The notes: generated from the letters alone by a model not told the origin. 45,000 nt of DNA from TMED109 sp015660425 (GCA_029936295.1 JAPYTH010000013.1:1-45000), one strand, 5' to 3'; shown: positions 1-9,210, counted from the first letter of the stretch. Program-made: numbers and translations.

Positions 1-383
1 AAGAGCAAATAAAATTTTATTTAGAAAATAATAATTTTAAGGTTAAAGATTTAGGACCTTTTAATAATGATTCTGTTGATTATCCTGATTATGGAAAGGT
101 TTTAGGAGATTTTATTGCAAGTAATAAAAATATTATAGGCATTGCTATATGTGGAACTGGAATTGGAATTAGTATTGCATTAAATAGAGTTTCAGGTGTA
201 AGAGCAGCATTATGTCATAATATAGAGATAGCAAAATTAGCGAGAAACCATAATAATGCTAATGCCATTGTTTTTGGAGGAAGGTTTATAAATATAAATG
301 ATGCCGTAAGCATATTAGATGTATTTATAAAGGAAGATTTTGAAGGTGGAAGACATAAAAGACGTGTGGATAAACTAAATTAA
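1..383 (+). CDS. rpiB: Ribose-5-phosphate isomerase B, C-terminal part (5' end outside window)
   Basis: The reading frame is open from base 3 to a TAA at 381-383 and encodes about 126 residues. It shows the RpiB/LacAB signature: VDYPDYGKV near the start, CGTGIGISIALNR (the sugar-phosphate loop with the catalytic-site cysteine), RAALCHN and NANAIVFGGR. RpiB interconverts ribose-5-phosphate and ribulose-5-phosphate in the non-oxidative pentose phosphate pathway in the cytoplasm. Only the first residues are missing, since the family is about 145 residues long. It lies 21 nt ahead of glyA on the same strand, an order usual in alphaproteobacteria, so the two are probably cotranscribed. Confidence 0.93.
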   Translation, partial: EQIKFYLENNNFKVKDLGPFNNDSVDYPDYGKVLGDFIASNKNIIGIAICGTGIGISIALNRVSGVRAALCHNIEIAKLARNHNNANAIVFGGRFININDAVSILDVFIKEDFEGGRHKRRVDKLN

Positions 384-404
384 TTCATAAGAAGGGAATA
401 TTAA

Positions 405-1715
405 ATGAATATAGTTAATACTTCATCAGAACTAAATAATAAAGATATTGGTATTAGAGATTGTCAGGATGAAGAATTATTAAATGCAATGCAAAATGAA
501 TTAAATAGGCAGCAAAACTCTATAGAATTAATAGCTTCTGAAAACTTTGTTAGTCAGGCCGTGCTTGATATACAAGGTTCAGTATTAACAAACAAATATG
601 CAGAAGGATATCCTGGAAAAAGGTATTATGGGGGATGTGAATTCGTTGATAAGGCAGAAGAGCTTGCAATAGAAAGAGCATGTAAGTTATTTTCCTGCAA
701 ATGGGCTAACGTTCAGCCAAACTCCGGTTCACAAGCTAATCAGGCAGTATTTATGGCCCTGCTAAATCCTGGTGATACTATTTTAGGAATGTCACTAGCA
801 TCTGGAGGTCATTTAACTCATGGTGCAAAGCCAAATCAGTCTGGGAAATGGTTTAACTCTGTTCAATATGGTGTTAATAAAGATGATGGTCTTATAGATT
901 ATGATGAACTAGAAGCTTTGGCAATACAGCATAATCCTAAATTAATAATTGCAGGTGCTTCAGCATATTCTAGGCATATAGATTTTAAGAAAATAAGAAG
1001 TATTGCTGATAAAGTAGGAGCATATTTTTTAGCAGATATTGCTCATTATTCTGGTTTAATTGCTGCTGGTGAATATCCTAACCCAATTCAATATGCACAT
1101 GTTGCAACAACAACAACACATAAAACATTAAGAGGTCCTCGAGGTGGAATGATATTATCTAATGATGAGGGCTTAGGAAAATTATTTGATAAAGCTATAT
1201 TCCCAGGTATTCAAGGTGGACCCTTAATGCATGTTATTGCAGCTAAAGCCGCTGCGTTTGGAGAGGCATTAAAACCTGATTTTAAAAAATATATTAAACA
1301 AATTATTTTAAATGCGAAAGCCTTATCAGCTGAATTAGAAAATCAAGGTGTTAATATTGTTTCTGGTGGAACAGATAGTCATGTAATTTTATGCGATTTA
1401 CGCCCTATTAAACTTACTGGTAAGATATCAGAAGAAAGTCTAGATAAAGCAGGGATTACTTGTAATAAAAATGCTGTACCCTTTGATGAAGAAAAACCTT
1501 TTATTACTTCTGGATTAAGAATAGGCACACCTGCAGTTACATCAAGAGGTTTTAAAGAAAAAGAAATGTTAAAAATTGGTCAATTAATTGGTAAAATATT
1601 AAAAGGTATATCCAAAGATAGTGAGAACTTAAGTATAATTGAAGAAGAAGTCAAAAAGGAAGTAATTAGTATGTGTAGAGATTTTCCTCTTTATTCTTCT
1701 TTAAGTTACAAGTAG
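405..1715 (+). CDS. glyA: Serine hydroxymethyltransferase
   Basis: A PLP enzyme that converts serine and tetrahydrofolate to glycine and 5,10-methylene-THF, the main entry to one-carbon metabolism. The 436-residue protein has the usual family length with a slightly long N-terminus (about 20 residues before the first conserved block). Visible motifs are ELIASENFVS (41-50), YAEGYPGKRYYGG (65-77), the PLP-contacting DIAH (211-214) and TTTTHKTLRGPRGG with the Schiff-base lysine at K240. It ends in FPLY, as is common. A GAAGGGA Shine-Dalgarno at 390-396 supports the ATG at 405. It is followed 30 nt later by nrdR. No glycine riboswitch is seen in the short upstream gap. Confidence 0.98.
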   Translation: MNIVNTSSELNNKDIGIRDCQDEELLNAMQNELNRQQNSIELIASENFVSQAVLDIQGSVLTNKYAEGYPGKRYYGGCEFVDKAEELAIERACKLFSCKWANVQPNSGSQANQAVFMALLNPGDTILGMSLASGGHLTHGAKPNQSGKWFNSVQYGVNKDDGLIDYDELEALAIQHNPKLIIAGASAYSRHIDFKKIRSIADKVGAYFLADIAHYSGLIAAGEYPNPIQYAHVATTTTHKTLRGPRGGMILSNDEGLGKLFDKAIFPGIQGGPLMHVIAAKAAAFGEALKPDFKKYIKQIILNAKALSAELENQGVNIVSGGTDSHVILCDLRPIKLTGKISEESLDKAGITCNKNAVPFDEEKPFITSGLRIGTPAVTSRGFKEKEMLKIGQLIGKILKGISKDSENLSIIEEEVKKEVISMCRDFPLYSSLSYK

Positions 1716-1745
1716 AATGTTCTAAAACTATTAAAGGAAAATTAT

Positions 1746-2210
1746 ATGCGATGTCCTTATTGTAATGATGAAGATACTCAAGTAAAAGATTCTCGTCCCA
1801 CAGAAGATAATTCAGTAATAAGAAGAAGAAGATCTTGTCCACAATGTACAGCTCGTTTCACTACTTTTGAAAGAGTTCAGTTAAGAGATTTAATGGTTAA
1901 GAAAAGGGATGGTAAAAGAGTAGAATTTGATAGAGATAAATTAGCTCGTTCAATATTGATTGCTTTTCGAAAAAGACCAATAGAAGATGAAAGAATAGAA
2001 AAGATGATAACAGGTCTAGTTCGTAGGCTTGAATCCTCAGGTGATAGTGAAGTCCTAAGTATAGATATAGGTGAAATGGTAATGGATACTCTTTCTGAAA
2101 TTGATCAGGTTGCGTATGTAAGGTTTGCAAGTGTTTATAGGAATTTTAGAGAAGCTCGGGATTTTGAAAAATTTGTCGGAGGATTAACCTCAAGTATTTC
2201 AAAAAAGTAA
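1746..2210 (+). CDS. nrdR: Transcriptional repressor NrdR
   Basis: An ATP/dATP-sensing repressor of ribonucleotide reductase genes. The 154 residues contain an N-terminal zinc ribbon (C3, C6, C31, C34) followed by an arginine-rich stretch (RRRR, 26-29), then an ATP-cone domain from about residue 49 (VKKRDGKRVEFDRDKL) to 139. Length and architecture are exactly those of the family. An AAAGGA Shine-Dalgarno lies just upstream of the ATG. It sits between glyA and ribD, the common alphaproteobacterial order; the link to riboflavin genes is positional, and NrdR's own targets are not in this window. Confidence 0.97.
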   Translation: MRCPYCNDEDTQVKDSRPTEDNSVIRRRRSCPQCTARFTTFERVQLRDLMVKKRDGKRVEFDRDKLARSILIAFRKRPIEDERIEKMITGLVRRLESSGDSEVLSIDIGEMVMDTLSEIDQVAYVRFASVYRNFREARDFEKFVGGLTSSISKK

Positions 2211-2229
2211 TTAGAAGGAACTATGAGGA

Positions 2230-3327
2230 ATGCAACTAGAAGCAGCTATGAGAAGTGCATTATCTCTTGCCAAACGAGGTCTTGGTGTTTGTTCACCTAA
2301 TCCGAGTGTTGGATGTGTAATACTTGATCATTCAAATAATTTAATTGGATTAGGTAGAACATCTAATACAGGCAGGCCTCATGCAGAAAAAAATGCATTA
2401 GATTCCTTAACTACAAGTGCTAGAGGTGGGACTGCAATAGTTACATTAGAGCCATGTGCTCATAAAGATAGTTCTCCATCATGTGCAGAGTTATTAGTTA
2501 ATGCTGGAATAAAGCATGTAGTTATTCCTCTTTTAGATCCCGATAAAAGAACTAATGGTAAAGGGGTTAAGTTATTAAAAGAGTCAGGAGTAAAAGTTTC
2601 TATAGGATTATTAGAAAAGGAATCCTTAGATATAAATTCTGGATTTTTTTTTAGGTTAAAATACAATCGTCCGTTAGTAAGTTTAAAAATAGCTAGTAGT
2701 TTAGATGGCAAAATATCAACATTTAATGGTAATAGCAAATGGATAACAGGTGATTTATCTAGATTACATGGTCATAGTTTAAGATCAAACCATGATGTTA
2801 TCTTAGTAGGAATAAACACGGTTCTAAACGATAATCCAAAACTTAACTGTAGAATTAAAGGTATAGAAAAGTACTCTCCTGTTAGAGTAATAGTTGATAG
2901 CTCTTTATCTATTCCTATTACATCAAATGTATTAATTAACATTAGTAAGATCCCAACAATAATATGGGTTAAGAAAAATATTATTACTCCAAAGAAAGAT
3001 AAATTAATAAAAATGGGAGTTCAAATTATAGAGTTAAATAAAAGAAATAATAAATTAGATTTAAGAGAAGGTTTAAAAGACTTAGCAAATAAGGGTTTTA
3101 ATAGAGTGTTGGTAGAAGGAGGAAGTAAAATATCGTCATCTTTAATGGCAGATAATTTGATAGATAAAGTTTTTTTATATAGAAGCGGTATTTTTATAGG
3201 TGGTGATGGTCTTTCATCTATTGCATCATATAATATTAAAAATCTAGATTTAGTTAAACGTTTTCAGTTATTAAAAACTATGATTTTAGATAGTGATGTA
3301 TTAGAAGAATGGGATCTAGTTAATTGA
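2230..3327 (+). CDS. ribD: Bifunctional riboflavin biosynthesis deaminase/reductase RibD
   Basis: It performs the second and third steps of riboflavin synthesis: deamination of the diaminopyrimidine, then reduction of the ribosyl side chain. The N-terminal deaminase domain (about 1-145) has the zinc motif HAE (H51, E53) and PC (C76) with C85; the C-terminal RibD reductase domain (about 146-365) begins with RPLVSLKIASSLDGKI and contains VGINTVLNDNPKL. The ATG at 2230 is preferred because AAGGAA at 2215-2220 is well spaced; M7 (2248) is an alternative. It starts 19 nt after nrdR. At 365 residues the length is normal. Confidence 0.97.
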   Translation: MQLEAAMRSALSLAKRGLGVCSPNPSVGCVILDHSNNLIGLGRTSNTGRPHAEKNALDSLTTSARGGTAIVTLEPCAHKDSSPSCAELLVNAGIKHVVIPLLDPDKRTNGKGVKLLKESGVKVSIGLLEKESLDINSGFFFRLKYNRPLVSLKIASSLDGKISTFNGNSKWITGDLSRLHGHSLRSNHDVILVGINTVLNDNPKLNCRIKGIEKYSPVRVIVDSSLSIPITSNVLINISKIPTIIWVKKNIITPKKDKLIKMGVQIIELNKRNNKLDLREGLKDLANKGFNRVLVEGGSKISSSLMADNLIDKVFLYRSGIFIGGDGLSSIASYNIKNLDLVKRFQLLKTMILDSDVLEEWDLVN

Positions 3328-3358
3328 CATATAATATTATGTTAATTGGGAGTTTATT

Positions 3359-3952
3359 ATGTTTACTGGAATTATTAGAGATATAGGTGAAATTACTAGT
3401 TTAAACGATAGTAATGGTGATCTTAATGTAAGTATAAAAACTACATTAAAATTAGATAAGATTGATATAGGAGATTCTATTTGTTGTGGGGGTATTTGTT
3501 TAACAGTGTTAACAATTAAAAAAAATATTTTTAATGTTGAATTATCTAAAGAAACTCTTTCCGTATCATCTGCTAATTTTTGGAGAAAAGGTACTAAAAT
3601 TAATATAGAGAAGTCTTTACTTTTAGGGGATCAAATAGGAGGACATCTTGTAAGTGGTCATGTAGACGGCCTTGCGGTACTGCAAAGTAAAAAAAATATT
3701 AAAGGTTCAGTAAGGTTTGATTTTAAAGTACCTAAAAATATACAAGTTTATATTATAAAAAAAGGCTCTGTATCAATAGATGGGGTATCATTAACTATAA
3801 ATGAAGTTAATAAAAGTTTATTTAATGTAAATGTAATTTCACATACTTTGAAAAACACTACTTTAGGACAGTTGAAGGTAAATGATATAGTTAATATAGA
3901 AGTTGATACTATTGCGCGCTACACTGTAAATGCCATAAAATATTATATATAA
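3359..3952 (+). CDS. ribE: Riboflavin synthase, alpha subunit
   Basis: It catalyses the last step of riboflavin formation, dismutation of 6,7-dimethyl-8-ribityllumazine. The protein starts with the diagnostic MFTGII and is built of two lumazine-binding repeats (about 1-95 and 96-190). Family motifs include CCGGICLTV (residues 41-49), GGHLVSGHVDG near the start of the second repeat and DGVSLTINEV. The 197-residue length is typical. A GGGAG Shine-Dalgarno lies upstream. It is placed between ribD and ribB in a continuous rib operon. Confidence 0.97.
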   Translation: MFTGIIRDIGEITSLNDSNGDLNVSIKTTLKLDKIDIGDSICCGGICLTVLTIKKNIFNVELSKETLSVSSANFWRKGTKINIEKSLLLGDQIGGHLVSGHVDGLAVLQSKKNIKGSVRFDFKVPKNIQVYIIKKGSVSIDGVSLTINEVNKSLFNVNVISHTLKNTTLGQLKVNDIVNIEVDTIARYTVNAIKYYI

Positions 3953-3962
3953 GAGAAATAAA

Positions 3963-5102
3963 ATGAATGAAAATAATAAACTAAATAATTTTTTATCCTC
4001 CATTGAGGAAATAGTTGATGAAGCAAGAAATGGAAGAATGTTTGTACTTGTTGATAATGAGGATAGAGAAAATGAAGGTGATTTAATTGTTCCTGCACAA
4101 ATGGCAACTCCTGATGCTATTAATTTTATGGCGACATATGGTAGAGGTCTTATTTGTTTGTCAATGACTAGTAATAGAATAGAAGAACTAGAATTAACGC
4201 CTATGGGAAAGAGAAATACAGGAAAACTTGATACAGCTTTTACAGTTTCAATTGAATCTACCAAAGATGTTACTACTGGAATTTCTGCAGCTGATAGAGC
4301 AAAAACTATCCAAGTAGCTATTGATAAAAGTTCAACTCCCTCAGATATAAGAACACCAGGTCATGTTTTTCCATTAAGGGCTAGAGATGGTGGAGTATTA
4401 GTTAGAGCAGGGCATACGGAAGCAGCAGTAGATATTTCACGAATAGCGGGATTAAATCCTGCTGCTGTAATATGTGAAATCATGAAAGATGATGGAAATA
4501 TGGCAAGATTAAGAGATTTAATACCATTTTGCAAAAAACATAATTTAAAAATTGGCTCCATAGCTGATTTAATTCGTTATAGAGTTAACAATGATCCAAT
4601 AATTAAAAGAAAAAATAATAATGTATTAAAAACAAAAAAATATGGAGAATGGAATATATTTTCTTATGAAAATACTGTAAATAAAAATGGACCAGAGCAT
4701 TTAGCATTAATCAAAGGTGATTTAATTAAAAATACACCAGCTTTAGTGAGAGTACATGTTTCTAATTTTATTAATGATGCTTTTAATGGAGCCATCGGAG
4801 ATAAAGGTGATAAAAGTTATATTTCCTTAGATGAATCTATGTCTGAAATTAACTCTAAAGGTGCAGGATTAATTGTTGTAATTAATTATGATGATTCTTC
4901 TCATTCATTATCTAAATTTATAGAGGGAAATGATGCTTGGAATGAGGAAGATAAAATTAGAGAAAATGGAATAGGGGCCCAGATAATTAGAGATCAATCT
5001 GTGAAAGAAATGATTTTATTAAGTAAATCTAAAAGAGAGTTAGTAGGTCTTGAAGGTTTTGATATTAAAGTCATTGATCAACGAAATCCACTAGTAAAAT
5101 GA
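3963..5102 (+). CDS. ribB: 3,4-dihydroxy-2-butanone-4-phosphate synthase with a degenerate GTP cyclohydrolase II-like domain (RibBX type)
   Basis: The N-terminal domain (about 10-207) is a complete DHBP synthase making the four-carbon unit of riboflavin from ribulose-5-phosphate: acidic motif DNEDRENEGD (31-40), RTPGHVFPLRA (130-140) and HTEAAVD (151-157). The C-terminal domain (about 225-379) aligns with GTP cyclohydrolase II but has lost its active site: where the family has RVHSECLTGD this protein has RVHVSNFIND (from R263), the RCDCG zinc cysteines are absent, and EGRGIGL is absent, while the flanking IGAQII is kept. It is therefore a RibB with a non-catalytic tail, as in RibBX proteins known from Proteobacteria. 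A separate ribA is needed elsewhere. The stop overlaps the ribH start. Confidence 0.95.
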   Translation: MNENNKLNNFLSSIEEIVDEARNGRMFVLVDNEDRENEGDLIVPAQMATPDAINFMATYGRGLICLSMTSNRIEELELTPMGKRNTGKLDTAFTVSIESTKDVTTGISAADRAKTIQVAIDKSSTPSDIRTPGHVFPLRARDGGVLVRAGHTEAAVDISRIAGLNPAAVICEIMKDDGNMARLRDLIPFCKKHNLKIGSIADLIRYRVNNDPIIKRKNNNVLKTKKYGEWNIFSYENTVNKNGPEHLALIKGDLIKNTPALVRVHVSNFINDAFNGAIGDKGDKSYISLDESMSEINSKGAGLIVVINYDDSSHSLSKFIEGNDAWNEEDKIRENGIGAQIIRDQSVKEMILLSKSKRELVGLEGFDIKVIDQRNPLVK

Positions 5103-5533
5103 ATATAAAAAGTAATAAAATTTTAATTGTAACATCTAGGTTTTATTCTGAAATTTCAGCTTCTCTAGAAAAAGAGTGTATTGCAGTTATTAACGAACAT
5201 GGTCTTGATTATGACATTATAGATGTGCCTGGAGCTTTTGAAGTTCCTGCAGTAATATCACATGCTTCTAAATCTAATAAATTTATAGGTTATATTGCTT
5301 TGGGTTGTGTTATTAGAGGAGAAACTTCACATTATGATTATGTTTGTAATGAATCCGCAAGAGCACTTATGCAATTATCTTTAGAAGGTTTGCCTATTGG
5401 TTATGGTATCTTGACCTGCGAAAATAAAGCACAAGCTCTAGTTAGATCAGGTGTTGAAGGATTAAATAAAGGTAAAGCTGCCACTTTAGCATGTATAAGA
5501 ATAATAGAAGTTATTAAAGATTTAGAAAAATGA
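5099..5533 (+). CDS. ribH: 6,7-dimethyl-8-ribityllumazine synthase
   Basis: It condenses the RibD product with the DHBP made by RibB to form lumazine, the substrate of RibE; the family assembles into large hollow or pentameric particles. The 144 residues carry VPGAFEVP (41-48) and GCVIRGETSHYDYVCNE with the catalytic histidine, then GYGILTCEN and NKGKAA. The ATG overlaps the ribB stop as ATGA (5099-5102), so translation is probably coupled. Its own end overlaps nusB in the same manner. Confidence 0.97.
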   Translation: MNIKSNKILIVTSRFYSEISASLEKECIAVINEHGLDYDIIDVPGAFEVPAVISHASKSNKFIGYIALGCVIRGETSHYDYVCNESARALMQLSLEGLPIGYGILTCENKAQALVRSGVEGLNKGKAATLACIRIIEVIKDLEK

Positions 5534-6009
5534 ATATATCTTCAAATAAATCATTATCTAGATTAGCAGCGGTCCAAACACTTTTTCAGTTTGATTTTAA
5601 TGAAAAAATGAAATTAGAAGAATTAAAATCGATAAATGATATGCAAATATCTGAAATTTATGAAACTATTAAAAACATAAATAACAGTATGGTTGAGTTT
5701 AAGAATTTAAAAATTGATAAAAACTGGTTTTTAGTATTAGTTAATGCTGTTTTTAATAATAAAAATATTATAGATGCTTCTTTATCAAATTTTTTAGAAA
5801 GTGATTGGTCTTTAGAAAGAATGGATCCTACACTTACTAATATATTACGGTGTGCTTTTATAGAATTTAAAAATTATTCAAATATTCCCACTAAAGTTGT
5901 GATAAATGAATATACTAATATTGCCTCAAGTTTTTTTAATAAACCTGAAGTTAGTTTTGTTAATGGAGTATTAGATAAAGTTTCGCATAAATATCGAAGT
6001 GAAAATTAA
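5530..6009 (+). CDS. nusB: Transcription antitermination factor NusB
   Basis: An all-helical RNA-binding protein that, with NusE (S10), binds boxA in rRNA leaders and promotes antitermination. The 159 residues show the NusB pattern: SRLAAVQTLFQFD at 10-22, WSLERMDPTLTNILRCA in the centre (the family has RMxxxxRAILRxA) and PTKVVINEYTNIASSF near the C-terminus. The C-terminus is diverged and basic. The start overlaps the ribH stop (ATGA). The ribH-nusB-thiL order is a conserved bacterial arrangement. Confidence 0.94.
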   Translation: MNISSNKSLSRLAAVQTLFQFDFNEKMKLEELKSINDMQISEIYETIKNINNSMVEFKNLKIDKNWFLVLVNAVFNNKNIIDASLSNFLESDWSLERMDPTLTNILRCAFIEFKNYSNIPTKVVINEYTNIASSFFNKPEVSFVNGVLDKVSHKYRSEN

Positions 6010-6037
6010 TTTTTGTGTAATTTAAGGTATTAATTAT

Positions 6038-6994
6038 ATGGAAAACGAGTTTAGTTTTATAAAAAATAAACTTCAACCTCTTACTTTTGGAAGAAAAGAA
6101 GCACGAGGACTATCTGATGACTGTGCACTATTTCCAAATATTGCTGATTTAGTAATTAGTGTAGATTCTTCTATTGAGGGAATACATGTTCCTATTGGAA
6201 CAGATATAGCTATTCAAGCTAGAAGGTCTATATTAAGAGCTCTTTCAGATTTAGCTACTTTTGGCTCTATACCTTTCTGCGTATTTACAGCTATCAACAT
6301 TCCTAATACTTTTAATAGTGAAGATTTTGACAAAATAGCTGATGGATATAGAAAAGCTTTAGTAGAATATGATATTTTTCTAGCCGGAGGAGACATAGCA
6401 TCATATCCTGGGCTACCAATTTTTACTGTCACAGTTTTAGGTAATAAAGGCTCTAATGAATTAGGACGAAAAGGAGCAAAAAAAGGAGATTTAATTGTTG
6501 TTTCAGGAGAAATAGGAGATTCATTTATTGGACTTCAACTTATTCAAAAGAATAATAGAGGAGTTAATTTTGATGAAGATAAAACTTTAATTAATAAATT
6601 CTTAATACCTAATCCAAGAATAGATATTGGTAAAATAGTTATTAATTTTGCAACTTCTATAATTGATATTTCTGATGGATTAATAGCTGATCTAGATCAT
6701 ATTTGTAAAAATAGTAATGTAGGAGCTGAAATATATTTAAAAGAAATCCCTTTTTCTAAAGGTGCTATAAATTATATTGATGCTAAAATTTTTAATTATA
6801 TGGATTTAATCACCGGAGGAGATGATTATGAATTATTATATACCATTGATCCTAAAGATATAAATATGATAGATGAAAACTCATATATAATTGGAAAAAT
6901 TATAGAAGGAGATAGTGTAAAATTATATTCAGTTGACAATAATTTAATTAATATTGACGAGGTTGTTATGGGGTATAAGCATTTTTTAAATTAA
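6038..6994 (+). CDS. thiL: Thiamine-monophosphate kinase
   Basis: It phosphorylates thiamine monophosphate with ATP to give the cofactor thiamine diphosphate. The 318-residue protein has the PurM/ThiL-like two-domain fold, with ligands for Mg and ATP visible as SDDCALF near the N-terminus, SVDSSIEGIHV, LRALSDLATFG, AGGDIASYPG, DISDGLIADLDHI and the C-terminal TGGDDYELLY. It begins 28 nt after nusB on the same strand and is probably the last gene of the rib-nusB-thiL transcript, before a longer gap ahead of hppA. Confidence 0.95.
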   Translation: MENEFSFIKNKLQPLTFGRKEARGLSDDCALFPNIADLVISVDSSIEGIHVPIGTDIAIQARRSILRALSDLATFGSIPFCVFTAINIPNTFNSEDFDKIADGYRKALVEYDIFLAGGDIASYPGLPIFTVTVLGNKGSNELGRKGAKKGDLIVVSGEIGDSFIGLQLIQKNNRGVNFDEDKTLINKFLIPNPRIDIGKIVINFATSIIDISDGLIADLDHICKNSNVGAEIYLKEIPFSKGAINYIDAKIFNYMDLITGGDDYELLYTIDPKDINMIDENSYIIGKIIEGDSVKLYSVDNNLINIDEVVMGYKHFLN

Positions 6995-7096
6995 ATATTT
7001 TTTAATTGAGTGTTGCACTATATTCTTGCCTCTGGCATGTTACACAGAATTTTTATAAATTTATTATATTCTACAAAAATAATGGGATTAATTATC

Positions 7097-9208
7097 ATGA
7101 TTGAAGTTTTATATTTTGCTATTGCTTGTGGAGCAATAGCTTTAGTTTATGGCTTAATTACTGCTAAAGCAGTAATAAGTTCAGACGCAGGATCTGAAAA
7201 GATGCAAGAAATTTCAGGTGCTATCCAAGCAGGTGCATATGCTTATTTAAATCGTCAATATCGAACAATTTTTATAGTAGGTGTTGTAATATTTGCATTG
7301 TTAGCTTTCTTATTAGGTATTAAAGTAGGGTTAGCTTTTGCTGCAGGTGCAATATTATCTGGTGCTGCAGGATATATCGGAATGGTTGTTTCTGTTAAAG
7401 CTAATGTAAGGACTGCACAAGCTGCAAGTCAAGGTTTAGCACAGGGACTTAGCGTTGCCTTTAGAGCAGGTACAGTAACTGGAATGCTTGTGGCAGGTTT
7501 AGCTTTACTAGCTGTTACAGGAACATATTATTTATTAATATTAAATGGTGCAACAGGTAGGGAATTAATAGATCCTCTAGTTGCTCTTGGTTTTGGTGCT
7601 TCACTAATATCTATTTTTGCGAGATTAGGTGGAGGTATTTTTACTAAGGGTGCAGATGTTGGAGCTGACTTAGTGGGCAAAGTTGAGGCAGGTATTCCTG
7701 AAGATGACCCTCGTAACCCTGCAGTTATTGCTGATAATGTTGGTGATAATGTAGGTGATTGTGCGGGTATGGCTGCTGATTTATTTGAAACATATGCAGT
7801 AACAGTAGTTGCTACAATGGTCTTAGCATCTATATTTTTTGTGGGTACAGAGATGTCAAAAATGATGATGATTCCTCTAGCTATAGGTGGCGTTTGTATA
7901 ATTGCGTCAGTTATTGGAACATATTTTGTAAAATTAAGAAAAAACGGTTCTATTATGGGAGCTCTATACAAAGGTTTTATAGTATCTGCTATTCTATCTC
8001 TTATAGGTATATATTTTGCAATTGATTATGTAGTTGGTTTTAATGCTATATTTCAAGTAAATGAAATATCTTTTTCAGGTATTGAATTATTTTATTGTGG
8101 TATTGTGGGTATAGTTCTTACAGGTCTTCTAATATGGGTAACAGAATATTATACAGGCACGAACTATCGTCCCGTTAGATCTGTTGCAGCTGCGTCAGAA
8201 ACTGGCCATGGTACTAATGTAATACAAGGTTTAGCTGTTTCAATGGAAGCGACTGCTATTCCTGCGTTATTAATATGTGCAGCTATTATAATTGCTAATA
8301 TGTTGGCTGGTCTATTTGGTATTGCAATAGCTGTGTCAAGTATGTTGGCATTAGCAGGCATGGTTGTTGCGCTTGATGCCTACGGACCAGTTACAGATAA
8401 TGCTGGTGGTATTGCTGAAATGGCTAATTTAGATGAGTCTGTTAGAAAGACTACTGATGCTTTAGATGCAGTCGGAAATACAACAAAAGCTGTAACAAAA
8501 GGATATGCCATAGGTTCAGCAGGTTTGGGAGCATTGGTTTTATTTGCAGCATATACTTCTGATTTAAAGTATTTTAGTGCTAATCCTGATTTATTTCCTT
8601 ACTTTTCTGGGGTTACATTAGACTTTTCTCTTGAAAATCCTTATATCATTGTAGGTTTGCTCTTAGGAGGTTTACTTCCTTACTTATTTGGGGCCATGTC
8701 TATGACCGCGGTAGGAAGAGCTGCCGGTTCTGTTGTTATAGAAGTGAGAAGGCAGTTTAAAGAAATTCCGGGTATTATGACTGGTAAGGGTAAACCTGAT
8801 TATGAACGTGCAGTTGATTTACTTACTAAAGCAGCAATTAAAGAAATGATTATACCTTCTTTATTACCTGTTTTAGCACCTATAATATTTTATTTTGTTA
8901 TCTTTTATATAACTGGCGGTGATAAATCTGCAGCATTCTCTGCACTAGGTGCAATGTTATTAGGTGTAATTGTCACAGGTCTATTTGTTGCTTTGTCTAT
9001 GACAGCTGGTGGTGGCGCATGGGATAATGCAAAAAAGTATATTGAAGATGGAAATCATGGTGGCAAGGGTTCTGAAGCACATAAAGCTGCAGTAACTGGT
9101 GATACCGTTGGAGACCCTTATAAAGACACTGCAGGTCCTGCAGTAAATCCTATGATTAAAATTACTAATATAGTAGCCTTAATGTTTTTAGCTATATTGG
9201 CGCACTAA
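7097..9208 (+). CDS. hppA: Membrane-bound proton-translocating pyrophosphatase, K+-independent type
   Basis: An integral membrane enzyme that hydrolyses pyrophosphate and pumps H+. The protein is about 703 residues with many hydrophobic segments and the catalytic motifs DVGADLVGKVE, DDPRNPAVIADNVGDNVGDC and, near the C-terminus, GDTVGDPYKDTAGPA. K464 in GNTTKAVTKG is the lysine that marks K+-independent enzymes; K+-dependent ones have alanine there. The reading frame continues upstream to a GTG at 7010, but that stretch has no family similarity. The ATG at 7097 (MIEVLYFAIACG) is preferred, with 7082 as an alternative; neither has a strong Shine-Dalgarno. The 100-nt gap after thiL probably holds its promoter, but I could not assign boxes. 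A strong hairpin follows. Confidence 0.96.
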   Translation: MIEVLYFAIACGAIALVYGLITAKAVISSDAGSEKMQEISGAIQAGAYAYLNRQYRTIFIVGVVIFALLAFLLGIKVGLAFAAGAILSGAAGYIGMVVSVKANVRTAQAASQGLAQGLSVAFRAGTVTGMLVAGLALLAVTGTYYLLILNGATGRELIDPLVALGFGASLISIFARLGGGIFTKGADVGADLVGKVEAGIPEDDPRNPAVIADNVGDNVGDCAGMAADLFETYAVTVVATMVLASIFFVGTEMSKMMMIPLAIGGVCIIASVIGTYFVKLRKNGSIMGALYKGFIVSAILSLIGIYFAIDYVVGFNAIFQVNEISFSGIELFYCGIVGIVLTGLLIWVTEYYTGTNYRPVRSVAAASETGHGTNVIQGLAVSMEATAIPALLICAAIIIANMLAGLFGIAIAVSSMLALAGMVVALDAYGPVTDNAGGIAEMANLDESVRKTTDALDAVGNTTKAVTKGYAIGSAGLGALVLFAAYTSDLKYFSANPDLFPYFSGVTLDFSLENPYIIVGLLLGGLLPYLFGAMSMTAVGRAAGSVVIEVRRQFKEIPGIMTGKGKPDYERAVDLLTKAAIKEMIIPSLLPVLAPIIFYFVIFYITGGDKSAAFSALGAMLLGVIVTGLFVALSMTAGGGAWDNAKKYIEDGNHGGKGSEAHKAAVTGDTVGDPYKDTAGPAVNPMIKITNIVALMFLAILAH

Positions 9209-9210
9209 AT

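Noticed and set aside
2211..2229. FMN riboswitch for the rib operon
   Set aside because: The genes are packed with 10-30 nt gaps or overlaps and no conserved RFN element is present in the window.
3328..3358. Promoter TTGACA-TATAAT between ribD and ribE
   Set aside because: The two boxes are adjacent without a spacer, so they cannot work together; the gene is inside a continuous operon.
7010..7096. Upstream extension of hppA from a GTG at 7010 (29 extra residues)
   Set aside because: No similarity to pyrophosphatase N-termini, no Shine-Dalgarno; the family start fits MIEVLYFAIACG at 7097.
7528..7971. 147-codon open frame on the - strand inside hppA, and similar long antisense frames in other genes
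   Set aside because: They lie opposite strongly conserved coding sequence, have no recognisable domain, no ribosome site, and arise from codon bias.
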